NCBI RefSeq assembly: GCF_001279525.1
Contig: NZ_LGDY01000101.1
Location: 62,001 to 126,000 of the forward strand
Length of the DNA stretch: 64,000 nucleotides
Direction: 5' to 3'
Origin: Nocardia sp. NRRL S-836
GTDB lineage: Bacteria > Actinomycetota > Actinomycetes > Mycobacteriales > Pseudonocardiaceae
Shown here in pieces: positions 61,301 through 64,000 of the stretch. A program made the position numbers and the translations under genes. Numbering within the stretch: the stretch's first letter is position 1; each line of letters starts with the position of its first letter. The notes under the pieces are model-generated. The model saw only the letters and a list, made by a program, of their open reading frames with translations, was not told where the DNA came from and did no database searches.

Positions 61301-64000
61301 CCGGTGCAGTCGGGGATGGTGTTCGGTGTCGTGGGCTCGCCGGTTGAGGGGCTCTACTGGGGGCAGAGCGTCTACGACCTGGCTGGTCCGATCGACGCCG
61401 ACCGGCTGGCTGCGGCGTGGCGGCAGGTGATCGCGCGGCATCCGGCGCTGCGCAGCGGGTTCGTGTGGGAGGGCGTCAGCGAACCGGTGCAGGTCGTCCT
61501 CGCCGACGCGGACGTGCCGTTGGCGACGCACGACTGGTCTGGTCTTGATCACGGTGCCCAGCAGGACCGGTTGCGGGAGTTGCTGGCGGCGGATCGCGCG
61601 CTGGGGTTCGACCTGGCGGAGCCACCGTTGATGCGGCTGCACCTGGTCGATCGCGGCGACGGCCGGTTGTGGCTGGTGTGGGGGCTGTACCAGGGGCTGT
61701 GCGACGGGTGGAGTCTGCCGGTCGTGATGGACGAGGTCCTCGCCGCGTACGACGGCGAGCCGCTCGCCCCGGTGCGGCCGTACCGCGAGTTCATCGCGTG
61801 GCTGGACGGACGTGACCCGGACGAGTCCGAGGAGTTCTGGCGGAAGCGGCTGGACGGGTTCGAGGCGCCGACGCCGTTGCCGGTGGACCGGCTTGCTGCG
61901 AGCCACTATGCGCAGGACCGGCGGCGTACGCGCCTGGGCGAGGGTGTGACGGCCCGGCTGGTGGAGCTGGCCCGGCGGGAACGCGTCACGCTCTCGACGG
62001 TCGTGCAGGCGGCGTGGGCGAGGGTGTTGTCGGCGTCGTCGGGTGAGGACGACGTGGTGTTCGGTCTGACGGTGTCGGGTCGTCCCGGTGATCTGGCCGG
62101 GGTCGAGTCGATGGTCGGGTTGTTCATCAACACGTTGCCGGTGCGGACTGTGGTGCCCGCAGAAGTGCCGTTCACGTCGTGGTTGCACGAGTTGCGGGAC
62201 AACCAGGTTGCACTGCAACGGTTCGAGTACACGCCGTTGGTGGACGTTCAGCGCTGGTCCGCTGTTCCGGGCGGCCGCGCGCTGTTCGACTCCATCGTCG
62301 TGTTCGGCAACTACCCGCACCAGGAACTGCCGGACGACCTGGCCGCGGTGCCCGACGGGTACGCCACGGTCGACTCGGTGGAGCAGGGCAACTACCCGCT
62401 CACGTTCGCCGTCGACCTGGAACGCACGCTGCGCATCGAGGCCGAGTTCTCCACGGCCGCCTTCGACGCGGTCACGGTCGAACGGGTCCTCGACCAGCTG
62501 GTGGTCGTGCTCACCGCGGTCGCCGAGCAGCCCGAACTGGCGGTCGCGGACGTGCCGCTGCAGCGGCCGGAGCAGGCCACGCAGCTCGTGGCGTGGGGCG
62601 AGACCCCGGTGCCTGTCGCCGAGGCGTCGGTACCCGAGCTGATCCACGGGTGGGCTGACTCCGTCGCCGTTGCCGTGGTGTGCGGGGCGGAGCGCCTGAC
62701 GTTTGCCGAGCTGGACGCCCGCGCTGCCGGTGTGGCGGCACGGCTCCTGCTGGCCGGTGTACTGGCGGAGTCACCGGTCGCCGTGCTGGTGCCGCGCGGT
62801 GTCGAGCTGGCGGTGGCGTTCCAGGGCGTGCTGCGCTCCGGTGGCGTGTACGTGCCGATCAACCCGGGGCTGCCCGCTGAGCGGCTGGAGTTCCTGCTGG
62901 CGGATGCCGGTGCGGTCGCCGCGGTCACGACCGCGTCACTGGCCGGCGAGCTGGCCGGATTCGGTGGCGAGGTGGTGGTGCTGGAGGACGTGCTTCCGGT
63001 TGCCGATGCTTCACCGGTGATCATCGACCGCGATGCGTTGGCGTACATCGCTTACACGTCCGGCTCGACCGGACGCCCGAAGGGTGTGGCGGTGACGCAC
63101 GGCGCGTTGTCGTCTTATGTGGCCGGGTGGCGTGACGGTCTGGCCGCACTGGGCGGGCCGGGCACGGTGTTGTCGATGTCGGGGCCCGGTTTCGACGTGT
63201 CCATCGGTGATATGACCCGTGCGTTGGCGTTCGGGCAGACGGTGGTGTTCCTGCCGCACGACGAGCACGTGTCAGTGGAGTCGTTGCACGCCACGTTGGT
63301 GGAGAACCAGGTCGAGGTCGCGGAGATCGTGCCGGGCATGCTGCTGCGTGACCTGGCGGCGTACTGCCGGGAGGCGGGGCCGGTCGAGTCGTTGCGGCTG
63401 GTGATCTCCGGTACGGACATGTGGACGCATGAGGCGTTGACGGGTGCGGTTGCCGCGGTGGCGCCGAATGCGGTGGCGGGCAACGTGTTCGGTGTGACCG
63501 AGGCGGCGATCGACTCGATCTTCCACGCTGTGACGGAGGACCACCCGGCGGCCGTGGTGCCGATCGGGACGCCGTTGGCCGGTGCTCGTGCCGTCGTGGT
63601 CGACTCGGCGATGCGGCCGGTGCCGGTGGGCGTTCCCGGTGAGCTGCTGGTCGGTGGCGCCGGGGTGGCGCGTGGCTACCTGCGCCGGCCTGATCTGACC
63701 GCTGTGCGTTTCGTGCCTGACGTGTTTGGCGGTTCTGGTGGCCGCTTGTACCGGACTGGCGACCGGGCGCGGTGGCGTGCCGACGGGACGATCGAGTTCC
63801 TGGGCCGGGTGGACGAGCAGGTGAAGATCCGCGGCTATCGGGTGGAGCCCGGTGAGGTCGAGGTTGTCATCGGTGACCATCCGGACGTGCGTGATGTCGT
63901 TGTGGTGGCACGGGATGGTGGTCCGCACGGTGGTAAGCGGCTTGTGGCGTATGTCGTGGCTGAGGGGGAGTTCAGCGGGTCGGCGTTGCGGTCGTGGTTG
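52391..64000 (+). CDS. Multimodular nonribosomal peptide synthetase, C-A-T-E-C-A-T-E-C-A (3' end outside window)
   Basis: One frame is open from GTG 52391 (AAGGAG 10 nt before) to the last base, 3870 codons. Order with approximate limits: C1 52391-53690 with HHLICD (52817); A1 53770-55240; T1 with DNFFELGGDSILSLQ (Ser codon 55388); E1 55540-56800 with HHLVMDG (55898), VGWFTSIFPV and FNYLG; C2 56840-58150; A2 58190-59690; T2 (Ser 59822); E2 59970-61240; C3 61260-62590; A3 62610 onward. A domains show YTSGSTGRPKGVAVTH, RLYRTGDRARW and NGKVDRRGLP. The deduced pocket is D-V-G-E-V-S-V-I-D(-K) in all three, nearest to an ornithine code; Glu and Asp favour a basic side chain. E domains imply D-residues. 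C2 and C3 have YQGLCDG instead of HHxxxDG. No TE, MbtH or modification gene is visible in the window. C1 resembles EntF-type starter C domains, so the chain may begin with an acyl or aryl cap. Confidence 0.9.
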   Translation, partial: MVERRTPGVRYSLTAAQVDMWLSAELLGDTSEFNPAQYVVLRGPVDEELLRAGARVAARETDAYRLFFGDQADGAPWQAFADELPAEVMPVVDLRAEDDPVGAARAWMHADGARPIDHRVAPLWRWALLRVADAEYWWYHRAHHLICDIFSFHLLTQRVAEVYSGGERPRYFGAWTDVVAEDQAYRRSADRVADERYWLDSVADVVTGRQDERRSERQRPPRRRTVAVGAALRRAVLDRCAELGMRVPHFLVSAFAAYQRQLVDRDDVVFSLPTAARRSPLARTTPGLLANVAPVVLHVPDGTTVRQLAGTTTARLAEIVARSRYRGEDLARKLGVTGAGAWFGPTLNVVDFNRPLDFGASVRADAPRNLSVGPIRDLTVTTYGWSLGDQAWLDVDVEDGVAAGAELALHEERFLELLDRMARGPVDGPLSASTVDWVLTASWGTGAAPDATAGVPDLISGHAATKSELTAVVCGEQRLSFGELGERADALAVRLRRAGVAVESAVAVLVPRGLDLAVAFQGVLRSGGVYVPINPGLPAERLAFLLADAGVTVAVTTGDLAGELAAFAGEVLVLDGGSPVGDGPSAADVLPERADPSALAYIAYTSGSTGRPKGVAVTHSALSSYVAGWRDGLAALGGPGTVLSMSGPGFDVSIGDMTRALAFGQTVVFLPHDEVVSVDSLHRTLADNAVEVAEIVPGMLLRDLAAHCREAGAVESLRLVISGTDMWTYDALVSAVAAVAPNAVPGNVFGVTEAAIDSIFHPVTARPEHEGEVVPIGGPLAGVDVFVVDGRLRPVPVGVEGELLVGGAGLARGYVGRPDLTAERFLPDVFGGTGGRLYRTGDRARWRADGVLEFLGRVDEQVKIRGYRVEPGEVEVVIGDHPGVRDVVVVARDGGPHGGKRLVAYVVAEDASGLELRSWLRERVPDYLVPSVFVALDRLPLTPNGKVDRRGLPDPEPETAEAYEAPRTSTEDVLAVVWSQVLGVDRVGVHDNFFELGGDSILSLQIVARVRAAGLGVDVADVLSHQTVAELAAVVRDAPAVTPAEQGVVTGPVPLTPIQHWFLAQDIAERDHWNWSGVFELAPGTDPDRLAQALDVVVAHHDALRIRFTPDSQFNAGVEATGLLRVAAGDDVVAEMTAAQKSLRLAEGPLVAAVFFDRGDEPAWLGLVVHHLVMDGVSWNVLLEDLATAYRSEPLGPKTTSFQHWAEQLRDLDPGGERAHWTAATSHVVALPVDHDGPNDERSARVHTTLLDAGTTAALLGDAHKAYRTQGNDLLLAALVRTLGPWAGTDELTIDLESHGREAIADGVDLSRTVGWFTSIFPVRLSRHEDLGTTVKAVKEQLRAVPRRGVGYGALRWLHGELADVPDRPVLFNYLGAGAGTGDLVRRELPATLRGPATAGRGTRSHVLNLEVARTADGQLRVEWHYSADLHETATVERLAETYRRELAALVAHCRSGASGLTPSDFPLASLAQNEVDRLATRYPGLADVYRLAPVQSGMLFGVVGAPAEGDGLYWGQGVYELTGTVDADRLAGAWRSVIARQAALRSGFVWEGVSEPVQVVLSDADVPLRTHDWSGLDHAAQQDRLRELLAEDRALGFDLAVPPLTRLYLVDRGCGQHWLIWGLYQGLCDGWSLPVVLDEVSAAYEGRPLAPARSYREYIAWLDRRDPAEPEAFWRTYLDGFEAPTPLPVDRLAASHYAQDRRRTALDPEVTAKIVDLARRERVTLSAVVQAAWAKVLSASSGEDDVVFGLTVSGRPAELAGVESTVGLFINTLPVRTVVPADVPFTTWLHDLRDNQVAVQRFEYTPLVDAQRWSAVPGGRALFDSIVVLRNYPGGRTQVADFELSPLLDSVEQGNYPLTFAVDVDATLRIEAEFSTAAFDAVTVERILDQLAVVLTAVAERPDLAVRDVPLQRPEQAAALVAWGETPEPAAERPVPDLIAGWTSSEVAVVCGEERLTFAEFGARADAVAGRLRACGVTVGSRVAVLVPRGVDLAVAFQGVLRSGGVYVPVNPRLPAERLEFLLADAGATVALTTGELVGELAGFVGEVLVLDDTAPVVDVAPVRIDPGALAYVAYTSGSTGRPKGVAVTHGALSAYVAGWRQGLAELGGPGTVLSMSGPGFDVSIGDMTRALAFGRTVVFLPHDEHVTVESLHQTLVDHEVEVAEIVPGMLLRDLAAHCREAGPVKSLRLVISGTDMWTHDALTSAVADVAPNAVAGNVFGVTEAAIDSIFHPVGEDHPAAVVPIGTPLAGARAVVVDSAMRPVPVGVPGELLVGGSGVAQGYVGRPDLTSERFVPDVFGGAGGRLYRTGDRARWRADGTIEFLGRVDEQVKIRGYRVEPGEVEVVIGDHPDVRDVVVVARDGGPHGGKRLVAYVVAEGEFSGSALRSWLRERVPDLRERVPDYLVPSVFVALDRLPLTPNGKVDRRGLPDPEPETAEAYVAPRTAVEETLAAVWSQVLGADRVGVHDNFFELGGDSILSLQIVARARAAGLGVDVADVFAHQTVAELASAVRDTPVVTLAEQGVVTGPVPLTPIQRWFLAQDIPNRDHWNWSGVFELAPGTDPARLASALDTLVAHHDALRIRFTPDSQYNAGVEVAGVLQVAAVPDDDVVAEMTAAQTSLRLADGPLLAAVYFDRGDESPWLGLTVHHLVMDGVSWNVLLEDLDTAYRSEALGPKTTSFQHWAEHLRELAADEEREHWVAATADVVALPTDGDGPNTEASGAVVRTWLDAGTTTALFGEAHKAYRTQANDLLLAALADVLGEWAGTGHVTVDLESHGREGLDLSRTVGWFTSIFPVRLSRHADPGATVKAVKEELRAVPRRGVGYGVLRWLQDDLVDVPDRPVLFNYLGAFDAVDSVGLIRRELPAELAGPVQGPGGTRAYPLQLEVVRADDGRLRIDWLHSTNLHDAATVERVAARYVEALRELVVHCRSGVSGFTPSDFPLASLTQSEVDGLAERYRLVDVYRLAPVQSGMVFGVVGSPVEGLYWGQSVYDLAGPIDADRLAAAWRQVIARHPALRSGFVWEGVSEPVQVVLADADVPLATHDWSGLDHGAQQDRLRELLAADRALGFDLAEPPLMRLHLVDRGDGRLWLVWGLYQGLCDGWSLPVVMDEVLAAYDGEPLAPVRPYREFIAWLDGRDPDESEEFWRKRLDGFEAPTPLPVDRLAASHYAQDRRRTRLGEGVTARLVELARRERVTLSTVVQAAWARVLSASSGEDDVVFGLTVSGRPGDLAGVESMVGLFINTLPVRTVVPAEVPFTSWLHELRDNQVALQRFEYTPLVDVQRWSAVPGGRALFDSIVVFGNYPHQELPDDLAAVPDGYATVDSVEQGNYPLTFAVDLERTLRIEAEFSTAAFDAVTVERVLDQLVVVLTAVAEQPELAVADVPLQRPEQATQLVAWGETPVPVAEASVPELIHGWADSVAVAVVCGAERLTFAELDARAAGVAARLLLAGVLAESPVAVLVPRGVELAVAFQGVLRSGGVYVPINPGLPAERLEFLLADAGAVAAVTTASLAGELAGFGGEVVVLEDVLPVADASPVIIDRDALAYIAYTSGSTGRPKGVAVTHGALSSYVAGWRDGLAALGGPGTVLSMSGPGFDVSIGDMTRALAFGQTVVFLPHDEHVSVESLHATLVENQVEVAEIVPGMLLRDLAAYCREAGPVESLRLVISGTDMWTHEALTGAVAAVAPNAVAGNVFGVTEAAIDSIFHAVTEDHPAAVVPIGTPLAGARAVVVDSAMRPVPVGVPGELLVGGAGVARGYLRRPDLTAVRFVPDVFGGSGGRLYRTGDRARWRADGTIEFLGRVDEQVKIRGYRVEPGEVEVVIGDHPDVRDVVVVARDGGPHGGKRLVAYVVAEGEFSGSALRSWL
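59561..59602 (+). repeat. 21-bp perfect tandem duplication in A2
   Basis: Copies at 59561-59581 and 59582-59602 encode LRERVPD twice in a row shortly before the NGK motif. A1 has it once at the matching place. A3 is cut off by the window end. Confidence 0.9.

Noticed and set aside
58457..62647. Very long open frame (~1396 codons) on the minus strand opposite the NRPS
   Set aside because: It is the antisense shadow of a GC-rich, codon-biased gene: the product is a His/Arg/Gln-rich sequence without any domain, while the plus strand carries unbroken NRPS motifs.

Overview
The window is high-GC DNA with dense, short-spaced genes, GTG starts, ATGA/GTGA overlaps and actinobacterial families (SigK/RskA, CGNR, ANTAR, PucR, GH127, SapA, BMP lipoprotein, a large NRPS). 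This points to a filamentous actinomycete of the Pseudonocardiales type (Lentzea/Saccharothrix-like). The genus is inference. I saw no rRNA, tRNA, CRISPR array, prophage or intact insertion sequence.

0-8 kb: a TPR protein end, a NicO nickel/cobalt transporter and a lipoprotein, then a compact SigK island: sigK-rskA, a trx-dipZ operon, a fasciclin lipoprotein (MPT83/MPT70-like), a TrkA-N protein and a second, orphan RskA-like anti-sigma gene. Five sites with the pattern C[CA]ATCC-N16-CGAA[TCG], all with exactly 16 bp spacing, lie in front of sigK, dipZ, the fasciclin gene, the TrkA-N gene and the orphan anti-sigma gene. This outlines a self-contained, autoregulated SigK regulon.

8-16 kb: surface and secreted proteins. 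An IniB-like protein is divergent from a large ATPase/LuxR regulator, followed by two secreted proteins sharing a GLLGGV mature N-terminus (one built from ~100-aa collagen-like repeats), then a CHRD protein and a DUF4383 membrane protein. 16-19.2 kb: a signalling area with decayed genes. It holds an ATP-binding anti-sigma-type gene broken by an in-frame TAG, an ANTAR protein, a STAS anti-anti-sigma protein, and remnants of an AMP-binding (adenylation) gene and a WD40 gene.

19-49 kb: mostly chromosomal accessory metabolism and regulators: patatin, GCS2-type ligase, Spo0M, Lrp, two luciferase-like monooxygenases, a deaminase, SapA, phosphoesterase, secreted GH127, EamA exporter, CGNR, FMO with a divergent PucR, a cold-shock operon, amidohydrolase-MarR, SDR with a divergent TetR, AraC with a divergent MFS exporter, M20 peptidase, GH12 cellulase, BMP lipoprotein, TetR with a divergent NmrA protein, and a secreted hydrolase with a divergent HTH regulator. 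Several control sites are visible: LacI/CebR-type GAGCGCT palindromes before GH127, GH12 and BMP genes, and TetR-type palindromes in two divergent promoters.

49-64 kb: a GT39 membrane glycosyltransferase, a ~900 bp gene-poor leader, then one giant open NRPS gene (from 52391, open at the window end, at least 3870 codons) with order C-A-T-E-C-A-T-E-C-A. All three adenylation domains carry the same deduced pocket code (D V G E V S V I D, acidic at two pocket positions, nearest to an ornithine code). The two internal C domains replace the catalytic HHxxxDG by YQxxxDG. This suggests an unusual assembly line adding successive identical basic D-residues and is the most unusual system here.
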